Positions 13,613-21,298 of a DNA stretch of 21,298 bases are shown here, piece after piece; the first letter of the stretch is position 1; each line of letters opens with the position of its first letter. Source of the DNA: CAYMFD01 sp964389475. GTDB lineage: Bacteria > Bacteroidota > Bacteroidia > Chitinophagales > Saprospiraceae. The notes beneath the pieces were generated by a model. It saw only the letters and a list, made by a program, of their open reading frames with translations. It did no database searches and was not told the DNA's origin. The stretch lies in assembly GCA_964389475.1 (NCBI GenBank), contig CAYMFD010000063.1, forward strand, positions 1-21,298, written 5' to 3'. The translations under genes were made by a program, and so were the position numbers.

Positions 13613-16600
13613 ATGAAAAGTAACTCTAAAAATGTTTGGGTAGGACAAAAAGACCTTACCAGAGACGAAGCCTTCATCAAGGAGGCACAGCAGGAGTTTA
13701 CTGGTAGTACATCTATCTTAGATGGACTGTCTAACGCAGAGGTAAGTGAAAATGTAAAGGGAGGTCGTCGTGACTTTCTTAAGTTTCTAGGTTTCGGTCT
13801 AGGAGCCGCTACCGTTGCCGCAGGCTGTGATGTACCTGTCAAGCGTGCCCTTCCATATGTCGTTAAGCCAGACGAAATCGTACCAGGTGTTGCGACGTAC
13901 TATGCGAGTTCGTACGTAGATGCAGGGGACTATGTATCTATTATAGTCAAGACACGAGAGGGTAGACCTATCAAGATAGAGGGTAATAGCCTTAGTGATA
14001 TCACCAAGGGTGGTACCTCAGCTAGAGCACAGGCCTATGTACTAGGTCTTTATAATACCAATAGAATCAAAGGCCCACTATCTATGGATAATGGCGCCTC
14101 GATGCCGACTAACTGGTCTGCACTAGATAAGGCCGTGATGTCTGGTTTTACAGGAGGTAAGACTGCTGTGTTAACGAGTACCATCATCAGCCCTACATTG
14201 CAAAAAGTAGTAGAAGATTTCGGTAATAAGATAGGTGGCGTCGAAGTATTTACGACAGATGCTGTATCCTACGCTGGTATCCTAGATGCAGCAGAGCAGG
14301 ACTTTGGTCAGCGTATCATTCCTTCTTATCACTTTGATAAGGCAGATGTCATCGTCAGTTTTGATGCTGATTTCTTAGGTACTTGGGTATCACCAGTAGA
14401 ATACACTAAGGCGTACTCTGAAGGTCGTAAGATCAAAGATGTTAATAAGCCGAGTATGTCTAGACACATACAGGTAGAGTCACATATGTCGATTACTGGC
14501 TCTAACGCTGATAACAGAGTACTCGTCAAGCCTAGTGAGCAAGATGCCGCTATTGCATACCTGGCAAGTAAGATCGTAGGTGGTGTAAGTGTGCCAGGTG
14601 CTATCAATAACAAGGCCAAGAAGGTGCTTGACAAAGTAGCTAATGAGCTTAAAGCAGCAGCTGGTAAGAGTATCGTGGTGAGTGGTAGTAACAACCCATC
14701 TAACCAGAGACTAGCCAATGCGATCAACAATGCACTCGGTAACTTCGGTGCGACGATAGACCTAGCGCATGCTTCTATGCAGCGACAGGGTAGTGACAAG
14801 CAGGTGGATGACCTGATAGCAAAGATCAACAGTGGTCGTATAACCAGCCTGATCGTGCATGACTGCAATCCAGTATATGCATCTGCTAAAGGAGAGGCCT
14901 TAGCTGCAGCAATAGCTAAAGTGCCTAACTCAGTGGCAGTAGCCTATGAGATCAACGAAACATCAAGACTCTGTAAGCACATAGCACCTATACACCACGG
15001 TCTAGAATCATGGGGTGATGCTATGCCAAAGCGTGGTCACTTATCCGTGATCCAGCCTACCATCCGACCATTGTTTGAGACTAGAGCCGCCGGTACTAGC
15101 TTCCTCACATGGAGTGGTAATGACCTGGTCAAGACGGCAGAGCAACCATACTTCGAATACATGAAGCAGCACTGGCAAGAGGCCGTGTTTGCTAATCAGA
15201 CAGAGATGACATCATTCCAGCCTTTCTGGGATTCAGCTCTGCAGGACGGTGTTATAAACGTGCCAGTTGGCGATGCGCCTGCCTATGTGGGAAGTGTAGC
15301 GGGGATCAGCGGCCTGACTAAGCCATCATCTTCTGATCTAGAGATTAAGTTTTACGAGCCAGTAGCCCTCGGTAATGGTCAACATGCCAGCAACCCTTGG
15401 CTACAAGAGATGCCAGATCCGGTAACACGTACTTCATGGGGTAACTACCTCGCTGTGCCTGTTAACTTTGATGGTGTCCGTACATTCTTAGGTCTTAATG
15501 ACTTAAAGGATGGCGATCTAGCAGAAGTAACCATTGGGGACAAGACAGTAACAGTACCCGTGCTACAGCAATTTGGCCAGATGCCTGGTACTGTAGCTCT
15601 AGCGCTAGGTCACGGTCGTCGTGATGCAGGGCCAGTAGGTAGCGGAGTAGGTGTAGATGTAAATGACTGCTGTACAGTAGCTAATGGATATACTCACTAC
15701 TACAATACCAATGTAGCGGTATCTGATAGCAAAGGAAAAGAAGAGCACTACTCTAGCGTACAGTACCACCATACTTACGGTGTGGAAGGTGAAGACGCTA
15801 AGACAGGTGAGACGATCAATGCCGATGAAGCTGCATTGGTAACTGTGAGCTACGGACTAGTAGATCAGGGTTTCCAAGGTGCACTTACCGACAGATCTGT
15901 GATGTATACCACATCTGTCAATGAGCTCAAAGAAGACCTAGATCGCATGCTAGAGAAGCGTGCACATGCACAGCACCTCAACGAAAACCAGATCTATGGT
16001 GGTTTTGACTACCAGTACGAGAACGGTCACCACTGGGGTATGCACGTCGACCTTAATGCTTGTACAGGCTGTGGAGCATGTACTGTAGCATGTATGGCAG
16101 AGAACAATGTGCCAGTTGTAGGTAAGAAAGAGGTGTCTAGACACCACGAGATGACATGGTTACGTATCGACCGTTACTACTACGGTGATGCAGAGAATCC
16201 CAATGTTGTCTATCAGCCGATGATGTGCCAGCACTGTGATAATGCACCGTGCGAAAATGTATGTCCAGTAAATGCGACCAATCACAGTAGTGAGGGTCTT
16301 AACCAGATGACTTACAATAGATGTATCGGTACACGTTACTGTGCTAACAACTGCCCGTACAAAGTGAGACGCTTTAACTGGTTAGACTACACGACGGCAG
16401 ACATATTCCCTGGTAATCAACCAAAGATTGCTGATGAGGAGATTCCATTCGGTGCGGATAACCTCACACGTATGGTACTTAACCCAGATGTCACTGTTCG
16501 TAGCCGTGGTGTTATTGAGAAGTGTAGCTTCTGCGTACAGCGTATCCAGGAGGGTAAGTTGACCGCTAAGCTAGAGGGTAGAAGACTACGAGATGCCGAT

Positions 16601-16798
16601 GTACGTACGGCTTGCCAGACAGCGTGTCCTGCAGGTGCGATCACATTCGGAGATATGAACGATAAAGGTGGACAGCTTAATGCCAAGCTTGCCTCACCGC
16701 TTAATTATATTGCCCTAGAGGAGGTGAACGTGAGATCGTCTGTGACTTATACGATGAAAGTCAACAACAGAGACGATTCATTCGATGCCGTATCGTAG
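13613..16798 (+). CDS. actB: Alternative complex III subunit B, molybdopterin-type and iron-sulfur fusion
   Basis: Large periplasm-facing subunit of 1061 residues. A Tat-type signal with RRDFLK (52-57) is followed by a hydrophobic stretch and AAGC (Cys72), which could also be lipid-modified. Residues about 75-770 resemble a molybdopterin oxidoreductase but lack the N-terminal Cys cluster, consistent with a cofactor-free ActB1 domain. The C-terminal ferredoxin-like domain carries four Cys groups: CTGCGACTVAC (817-827), CQHC with CENVC (872-884), CIGTRYCANNC (904-914) and CSFC with CQTAC (971-1005). These fit three 4Fe-4S and one 3Fe-4S cluster known for ActB. It passes electrons from the ActC quinol site towards ActA. 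It lies 52 bases after actA. Confidence 0.97.
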   Translation: MKSNSKNVWVGQKDLTRDEAFIKEAQQEFTGSTSILDGLSNAEVSENVKGGRRDFLKFLGFGLGAATVAAGCDVPVKRALPYVVKPDEIVPGVATYYASSYVDAGDYVSIIVKTREGRPIKIEGNSLSDITKGGTSARAQAYVLGLYNTNRIKGPLSMDNGASMPTNWSALDKAVMSGFTGGKTAVLTSTIISPTLQKVVEDFGNKIGGVEVFTTDAVSYAGILDAAEQDFGQRIIPSYHFDKADVIVSFDADFLGTWVSPVEYTKAYSEGRKIKDVNKPSMSRHIQVESHMSITGSNADNRVLVKPSEQDAAIAYLASKIVGGVSVPGAINNKAKKVLDKVANELKAAAGKSIVVSGSNNPSNQRLANAINNALGNFGATIDLAHASMQRQGSDKQVDDLIAKINSGRITSLIVHDCNPVYASAKGEALAAAIAKVPNSVAVAYEINETSRLCKHIAPIHHGLESWGDAMPKRGHLSVIQPTIRPLFETRAAGTSFLTWSGNDLVKTAEQPYFEYMKQHWQEAVFANQTEMTSFQPFWDSALQDGVINVPVGDAPAYVGSVAGISGLTKPSSSDLEIKFYEPVALGNGQHASNPWLQEMPDPVTRTSWGNYLAVPVNFDGVRTFLGLNDLKDGDLAEVTIGDKTVTVPVLQQFGQMPGTVALALGHGRRDAGPVGSGVGVDVNDCCTVANGYTHYYNTNVAVSDSKGKEEHYSSVQYHHTYGVEGEDAKTGETINADEAALVTVSYGLVDQGFQGALTDRSVMYTTSVNELKEDLDRMLEKRAHAQHLNENQIYGGFDYQYENGHHWGMHVDLNACTGCGACTVACMAENNVPVVGKKEVSRHHEMTWLRIDRYYYGDAENPNVVYQPMMCQHCDNAPCENVCPVNATNHSSEGLNQMTYNRCIGTRYCANNCPYKVRRFNWLDYTTADIFPGNQPKIADEEIPFGADNLTRMVLNPDVTVRSRGVIEKCSFCVQRIQEGKLTAKLEGRRLRDADVRTACQTACPAGAITFGDMNDKGGQLNAKLASPLNYIALEEVNVRSSVTYTMKVNNRDDSFDAVS

Positions 16799-16846
16799 GT
16801 AATAGAGTTAGATATTGATAAAAAAGAACGATCTTAAGATAAATAT

Positions 16847-18265
16847 ATGAGTGCTCCAGTTAGTCCTATCAGACCACCATTAGTTACTGGGTCTAAGACG
16901 TATCATCAGATTACCGAAGACTTGGTATCACCAACGGAGAAGGCGCCGCCTTTATCGTGGGTAATAGGTATGATCATATCCGTCAGTTTCTTAGGCTTAT
17001 TTGTCTTTACCGTTCTATGGACGATCTGGCAAGGTATCGGTACGTGGAACCTTAACCGGACGATCAACTGGGGTTGGGATATTACCAACTTTGTATGGTG
17101 GGTAGGTATCGGTCACGCAGGTACCTTGATATCAGCGATCCTCTTACTATTTAGACAGAAGTGGCGTACCGGGGTAAACCGTGCAGCAGAGGCGATGACG
17201 ATTTTTGCCGTTATCTGTGCGGGTCAGTTCCCTCTGATACACATGGGACGTATATGGATGGCGATGTTCATCTTCCCTTATCCTAATACACGTGGTCCAC
17301 TATGGCCTAACTTTAACAGCCCACTTCTTTGGGACGTTTTTGCCATCTCGACCTATTTCACGGTATCGCTATTGTTCTGGTACACAGGTCTAGTACCTGA
17401 TTTCGCAACGGTAAGAGATAGAGCTAAAGGCTTTAGACGTAAGATCTACAACTTCCTTTCATTTGGATGGACGGGTTCTGCTAAGCACTGGCAGCGTTGG
17501 GAGTCACTCTCGCTTATCCTAGCGGGTATAGCTACTCCACTCGTACTATCTGTACACACGATTGTAAGTTTTGACTTTGCTACATCCGTTATACCAGGCT
17601 GGCACACGACGATATTCCCTCCCTACTTTGTAGCAGGAGCGATCTTCTCAGGTTTCGCGATGGTACTTACGCTGATGATTATCACACGTAAGTTGCTCAA
17701 GCTAGAAGACTATATCACGATAGAGCACATCGAGTCGATGAATAAGGTCATCCTACTGACAGGTACAATTGTCGGTGTGGCTTACTTGACCGAGCTGTTC
17801 ATAGCATGGTACTCAGGGTATATCTATGAGCAGTTCGCCTTCTTTAATAGAGCTCTCGGGCCATACTGGTGGTCATACTTTGGTATGATGTTCTGTAATG
17901 TACTATCACCACAGGTGTTCTGGAAGAAATCTTGGAGACGAAACGTAATGCTTACCTTCTTCATGTCGATCTTTATCAATATCGGTATGTGGTTTGAGCG
18001 ATTTGTAATTATTGCTACCACACTAGCTAGAGATTACATCCCTAGTAGTTGGAGTTACTACTCTCCTACATGGGTAGAGATAGGTATCTTCCTTGGTACA
18101 CTGGGTGTATTCTTTACACTATACCTGATCTTTAGTCGTGTAGCTCCAGTAGTTGCAGTAGCGGAGATTAAGAGTATCCTTAAGACGGGTGGTGATCAGT
18201 ATGTGGGCCCTAATGCTACACATGCACACAAGGAGCAGTCTACATCAGTAGGCGAGGCGCATTAA
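16847..18265 (+). CDS. actC: Alternative complex III subunit C, NrfD-like quinol-binding membrane protein
   Basis: Integral membrane subunit of 472 residues with about ten hydrophobic helices and no haem-binding motif, of the NrfD/PsrC family. In alternative complex III it contributes the quinol oxidation site next to the ActB 3Fe-4S cluster. Recognisable segments are the N-terminal HQITEDLVSPTEKAPP, NWGWDITNFVWWVGIGHAG, FPLIHMGRIWMAMFIFPYP, FVAGAIFSGFAM and WFERFVII. The C-terminus is a polar tail with HAHKEQ. It starts 48 bases after actB with an AT-rich leader and no strong Shine-Dalgarno, as for the other genes of the operon. Confidence 0.96.
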   Translation: MSAPVSPIRPPLVTGSKTYHQITEDLVSPTEKAPPLSWVIGMIISVSFLGLFVFTVLWTIWQGIGTWNLNRTINWGWDITNFVWWVGIGHAGTLISAILLLFRQKWRTGVNRAAEAMTIFAVICAGQFPLIHMGRIWMAMFIFPYPNTRGPLWPNFNSPLLWDVFAISTYFTVSLLFWYTGLVPDFATVRDRAKGFRRKIYNFLSFGWTGSAKHWQRWESLSLILAGIATPLVLSVHTIVSFDFATSVIPGWHTTIFPPYFVAGAIFSGFAMVLTLMIITRKLLKLEDYITIEHIESMNKVILLTGTIVGVAYLTELFIAWYSGYIYEQFAFFNRALGPYWWSYFGMMFCNVLSPQVFWKKSWRRNVMLTFFMSIFINIGMWFERFVIIATTLARDYIPSSWSYYSPTWVEIGIFLGTLGVFFTLYLIFSRVAPVVAVAEIKSILKTGGDQYVGPNATHAHKEQSTSVGEAH

Positions 18266-18303
18266 TTAATAAAATAGGTAGTAACTACTTTAAAATATAA
18301 GTA

Positions 18304-18825
18304 ATGGCATCTAGTACAAAAGACGTGGTCTACGGTCTCTATAATGATGAGGAGGACTTGATGAGAGCGATCAAGCAAGCCAACTCTGACCATCTAGACA
18401 TTATGGACGTCTACACGCCGTTCCCAGTGCACGGTTTGGATCCGTTGCTCGGCTTGTCTGAGTCGAGACTACACATCGCTGGATTTGTCTTCGGAGCTAT
18501 CGGTACGCTGACTGCCTTCTTGGGTATGACGTGGATTTTTACCAAGGACTGGCCTATTATCTTCGGTGGTAAGCCTTACTGGTCTGTACCGGCATTCATC
18601 CCGATCACTTTTGAGTTGACAGTACTGTTTGCTGCGATCGGTATGGTGGTTTCATTCTACATCGTATGTGGACTAGGACCAGGAGTGACGAACCCTACAT
18701 TGGATGACCGTATTACGGACGATAAGTTTTGCCTAGCCTTTGATCAGTCTAAGGTAGACGGTGGTACGGCTTCAGCATTTTTTACAGCTACAGGCGCTGC
18801 AGAGACTGGTAACAAAACCATATAA
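18304..18825 (+). CDS. actD: Alternative complex III subunit D
   Basis: Membrane subunit of 173 residues, of the DUF3341 type. The N-terminal cytoplasmic domain (about 8-55) has VYGLYNDEEDLMRAI and DVYTPFPVHGLD. Two membrane helices (about 60-80, IAGFVFGAIGTLTAFLGMTW; about 98-123, PAFIPITFELTVLFAAIGMV) bracket a short loop. The tail after about 140 has DDRITDDKFCLAFD. It has no cofactor motif and serves as a structural subunit. It follows actC by 38 bases and precedes actE by 13. Confidence 0.94.
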   Translation: MASSTKDVVYGLYNDEEDLMRAIKQANSDHLDIMDVYTPFPVHGLDPLLGLSESRLHIAGFVFGAIGTLTAFLGMTWIFTKDWPIIFGGKPYWSVPAFIPITFELTVLFAAIGMVVSFYIVCGLGPGVTNPTLDDRITDDKFCLAFDQSKVDGGTASAFFTATGAAETGNKTI

Positions 18826-18838
18826 GAGACAAAGCATC

Positions 18839-19861
18839 ATGATCAATATGCGTAATTATAAAACATTCGGCTTAGCGCTAGTGCTTGCAGTGGTTCTTGC
18901 CTCTTGTCAGCAACCGGGGACTAATAACCCTGGTAGTGAGTACATGCCTGATATGGCACACTCAGTAGCTTATGAGTCGAATCACTACAACTACTACTAC
19001 CACAATACCTGGGGTAGTGAAGAGGAGTATTACAAGTATGCTCAAGCTCGCACCCCAGTAGAGGGTACAGTGCCACGTGGCCAGTCAGCTTACCAGTTTT
19101 CTGCAGATAAGTCTGCGGCTACTAAGAAGCTTGCTGCTTACAAAGGCGTGAGTCAGGATAACGGACAGTCAGTACCACTTAACGGTAGCGTACCTTACTA
19201 CTATGAGAATACCGAAGATGGTCGTGCGAGAGCAATGGCTGAGATCGTAGACAATCCTTTCCCCATCACAGAGGACGGCCTAGAACGAGGTGAAGAGCTA
19301 TACGATGTATTCTGCGGCATCTGCCATGGTGATAAAGGAGATGGCGCTGGCTATCTAGTTAGAGATGATGGTGGTGTATATCCTGCACAGCCTGCTAACT
19401 TCCTGCTAGAGGAGCACCTTACGGCTACCAATGGTCGATACTACCATGCCATCATGCATGGTCGTAACCTTATGGGTGCTTACGCCGATAAGCTTAGCTA
19501 CGAAGAAAGATGGCAGGTGATCCACTACATCAGATCTTTACAGGCTGATGAACTAAAAGCGGATTACAACCAATATGCTAACACATTGAATAGTGTAGAG
19601 ATGCCAGCTGGCGATGCTGGTACCCCTAGTCTTAATGTACACATGGCAGCAGTCGATAAGTATGCGCCATACGCAGGTGCTAAGCACCACGGTGCTCACG
19701 GTCACGATGACCACGGACACGACGGACATGGAAACGATGATAGTCACGGTCACGACTCACACGAAGGTCACGACCATGATGATCACGGGCACGATGGTCA
19801 TGACCATGGGGATCACGGTCACGGAGACGGCCACAGTCATGATGATCACGGCCAACACTAG
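18839..19861 (+). CDS. actE: Alternative complex III subunit E, monohaem lipoprotein with His-rich tail
   Basis: Monohaem cytochrome c lipoprotein of 340 residues, probably the electron exit next to ActA. The ATG at 18839 gives a signal peptide ending VVLASC with lipid-modified Cys23; ATG 18848 is also possible, while longer starts run into actD. The haem site is CGICHG (Cys159, Cys162, His163) with GDGAG after it and Met212 (HGRNLMGAY) as likely axial ligand. Unusual is the C-terminal tail of 60 residues (19679-19858), 22 of them His, in repeated HGHD and HDDHG units. That tail is not needed for haem binding and looks like a metal-binding or metal-buffering extension. It lies 13 bases after actD and 59 before actF. 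Confidence 0.95.
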   Translation: MINMRNYKTFGLALVLAVVLASCQQPGTNNPGSEYMPDMAHSVAYESNHYNYYYHNTWGSEEEYYKYAQARTPVEGTVPRGQSAYQFSADKSAATKKLAAYKGVSQDNGQSVPLNGSVPYYYENTEDGRARAMAEIVDNPFPITEDGLERGEELYDVFCGICHGDKGDGAGYLVRDDGGVYPAQPANFLLEEHLTATNGRYYHAIMHGRNLMGAYADKLSYEERWQVIHYIRSLQADELKADYNQYANTLNSVEMPAGDAGTPSLNVHMAAVDKYAPYAGAKHHGAHGHDDHGHDGHGNDDSHGHDSHEGHDHDDHGHDGHDHGDHGHGDGHSHDDHGQH

Positions 19862-19920
19862 TAGAAAACAACGATTAACTCAACCACTGAAGGCCTAGTG
19901 CTTTTGTTGAAATATTGAAT

Positions 19921-21204
19921 ATGAACCAATTTGTTTTTAGCGGCAGGACCAAAACTACACTTCTAGCCTTCATGGCCATAGGAGCGATATGTTTGGGTAT
20001 GAGCTGGTTCGCCGGTGATCACTTACACAGCCGCTTTTGGTCTAACCTATTGCACAACGCTGTATTTTTCACGGGTATCAGCTTTATGGCATTGTTCTTT
20101 ATAGCAGTGTGTATTACAGCCTATGCTGGTTGGGCAACACTATTTAAAAGAGTCTGGGAGGCATTCTCGCTCTTCTTGATTCCTGGTTTCATACTGATGA
20201 TCATACTTGCAGTGTCGACCTACTTTGGTGCTAACCACCTCTATCACTGGAATGATGCCGCGAGTGTGGCTACCGATGAAATACTCAACCATAAGAAGGG
20301 CTTCCTTAATAAGAATTGGTACATGCTTTCTACCTTACTGATTGTAGGTGCATGGACCTTCTTCGCAGTCAAGATGCGTAAAGTCTCTTTAGATGAGGAT
20401 GTGAATGGTGGTGATAGCGGCTTTTCGCACCATCAGACGCTACGTAAGTATTCTGCAGCATTCTTGCCTATCGCGGGTTTTAGTAGTGCAGCAGTCATAT
20501 GGCAGTGGATCATGAGTATTGATGCTCACTGGTATAGTACCTTGTTTGCTTGGTATGCGACAGCAAGTTGGTTCGTAGCTATGATGGCGCTGACCATTCT
20601 TGTGCTACTCTTCCTCAAGGCCAATGGATACTATGAAAACGTAACCGCTGATCACATGCATGATCTAGGTAAGTTCCTGTTTGGTTTCTCTGTATTCTGG
20701 ATGTACCTATGGTTTAGCCAGTACATGTTGATCTGGTATGGTAATGTGGGTGAGGAGACAGGTTACTTCAAGTTACGAGAAGAGGAATATCCGATATTGT
20801 TTTATGGCAATTTGGTGATCAACTTCGTCTTACCATTCTTTGTTCTCATGAGAAATGACACCAAGAGAAAGTTTGGTTCGCTAGGTCTAGTAGCAATTCT
20901 AGTCTTTGTAGGCCACTGGTGGGATTACTTCTTGATGATCAAGCCTGGTGTGCTACATACATCACATGCTGTTGCAGGTCATGGACATGATCATGGACAC
21001 GCAGCAGAAGGTGCGGCACATGGTGCAGAGCATGCTTCTCATTTTGTGAGTGGTTTCTCACTACCAGGTTTGCTGGAGTTCGGTACTATGCTTGGTTTCT
21101 TAGGTTTGTTTTTATTCGTCGCATTGACGGCATTGAGCAAAGCACCACTTGTAGCGAAGAACGATCCTTACTTAGAGGAGAGCCTTCACCACCACGTGGT
21201 TTAA
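19921..21204 (+). CDS. actF: Alternative complex III subunit F, membrane protein with His-rich loop
   Basis: Integral membrane subunit of 427 residues related to ActC, with about ten helices. Recognisable segments are the N-terminal FLAFMAIGAICLGMSWF-like helix, IMSIDAHWYSTLFAWYATASWFVA and YMLIWYGNVGEETGYF, then FVGHWWDYFLMIKPGV. It lacks cofactor motifs and, with ActC, forms the membrane part of the complex; a role in proton translocation has been proposed for the family. Between the last two helices is a His-rich loop (20956-21042) with GHGHDHGH and nine His in 29 residues. The ATG at 19921 is preferred to TTG 19915, two codons upstream. It is followed after 60 bases by the start of a further gene. 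Confidence 0.94.
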   Translation: MNQFVFSGRTKTTLLAFMAIGAICLGMSWFAGDHLHSRFWSNLLHNAVFFTGISFMALFFIAVCITAYAGWATLFKRVWEAFSLFLIPGFILMIILAVSTYFGANHLYHWNDAASVATDEILNHKKGFLNKNWYMLSTLLIVGAWTFFAVKMRKVSLDEDVNGGDSGFSHHQTLRKYSAAFLPIAGFSSAAVIWQWIMSIDAHWYSTLFAWYATASWFVAMMALTILVLLFLKANGYYENVTADHMHDLGKFLFGFSVFWMYLWFSQYMLIWYGNVGEETGYFKLREEEYPILFYGNLVINFVLPFFVLMRNDTKRKFGSLGLVAILVFVGHWWDYFLMIKPGVLHTSHAVAGHGHDHGHAAEGAAHGAEHASHFVSGFSLPGLLEFGTMLGFLGLFLFVALTALSKAPLVAKNDPYLEESLHHHVV

Positions 21205-21264
21205 TTATTAGTAAAGAATAAATGGCTCCTATTATGGGGCGGAATTTTAAATATACACTTTGAC

Positions 21265-21298
21265 ATGATAGGTTTAGTAGCCACATTAATTGTCATTC
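21265..21298 (+). CDS. coxB: Start of next gene, probably cytochrome c oxidase subunit II
   Basis: An ATG at 21265 opens a frame reading MIGLVATLIVI to the window edge. This is a hydrophobic N-terminus 60 bases after actF with an AT-rich leader like those of the act genes. In Bacteroidota, coxB commonly follows actF, and its product starts with a short leader or membrane helix. With 11 residues, only position and hydrophobicity support the call. Confidence 0.45.
   Translation, partial: MIGLVATLIVI

Noticed and set aside
14329..14868. A 179-codon minus-strand open frame inside actB.
   Set aside because: It is an antisense frame of a clear ActB coding region; the Leu/Ser-rich translation shows no domain.
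13613..16798. Reading ActB as an active formate dehydrogenase or molybdenum enzyme.
   Set aside because: The N-terminal Cys cluster and cofactor ligand of those enzymes are missing and the neighbours are all act genes.
21222..21263. A 13-codon frame between actF and the next gene.
   Set aside because: Too short and with no support beyond an ATG; probably chance.

Overview
The window looks like a chromosomal segment of a Bacteroidota bacterium, possibly Saprospiria/Lewinella-like (that finer placement is a guess). The reasons are: a complete alternative complex III (act) operon leading into a cytochrome oxidase gene; a SprB-repeat/OmpA protein with two-component-type propeller repeats; a Bacteroidota-type lipoprotein; poor Shine-Dalgarno sequences with AT-rich leaders; and promoter elements of the TTG / TAnnTTTG type. 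No tRNA, rRNA, CRISPR array, insertion sequence or prophage gene was seen.

Layout. (1) 1-1878, plus strand: the 3' part of hemN and a short hemA, 3 bases apart, for haem biosynthesis. (2) 1988-4308, minus strand: a FixL-like PAS histidine kinase overlapping by 4 bases a response regulator that is a receiver fused to a CRP/FNR-type DNA-binding module. (3) 4507-5708, plus strand: a two-CBS-domain protein overlapping a thioredoxin-like/universal-stress-like protein. (4) 5784-6563: a surface-type lipoprotein with its own terminator. (5) 6828-6998, minus strand: a 56-residue two-helix membrane protein with its own terminator. (6) 7187-8704, plus strand: prohibitin-family protein and an exported DsbA-like protein, closed by a 19-bp bidirectional terminator. 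(7) 8808-9872, minus strand: queA. (8) 10127-11932: a propeller/SprB/OmpA envelope protein. (9) 12139-21204: actABCDEF, then the first codons of the next gene, probably coxB.

How the parts may work together. The PAS domain keeps the FixL haem-ligand His and distal Arg, and its partner combines the roles of FixJ (receiver) and FixK (CRP/FNR DNA binding) in one chain. The two divergent intergenic regions around these genes (4309-4506 and 6999-7186) each carry a pair of TGA[T/C]-N4-GTCA sites exactly 22 bp apart, at nearly the same distance from the flanking starts. This suggests a compact, possibly oxygen- or haem-responsive regulon: the sensor pair itself, the CBS/thioredoxin-USP operon, the small membrane protein and the prohibitin operon. 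The haem genes are adjacent, and the act operon supplies the quinol-oxidising, cytochrome-c-reducing step of aerobic respiration. No such site lies upstream of actA, which has its own promoter and a different inverted repeat. The regulon is an inference from sequence pattern, not a demonstrated fact.
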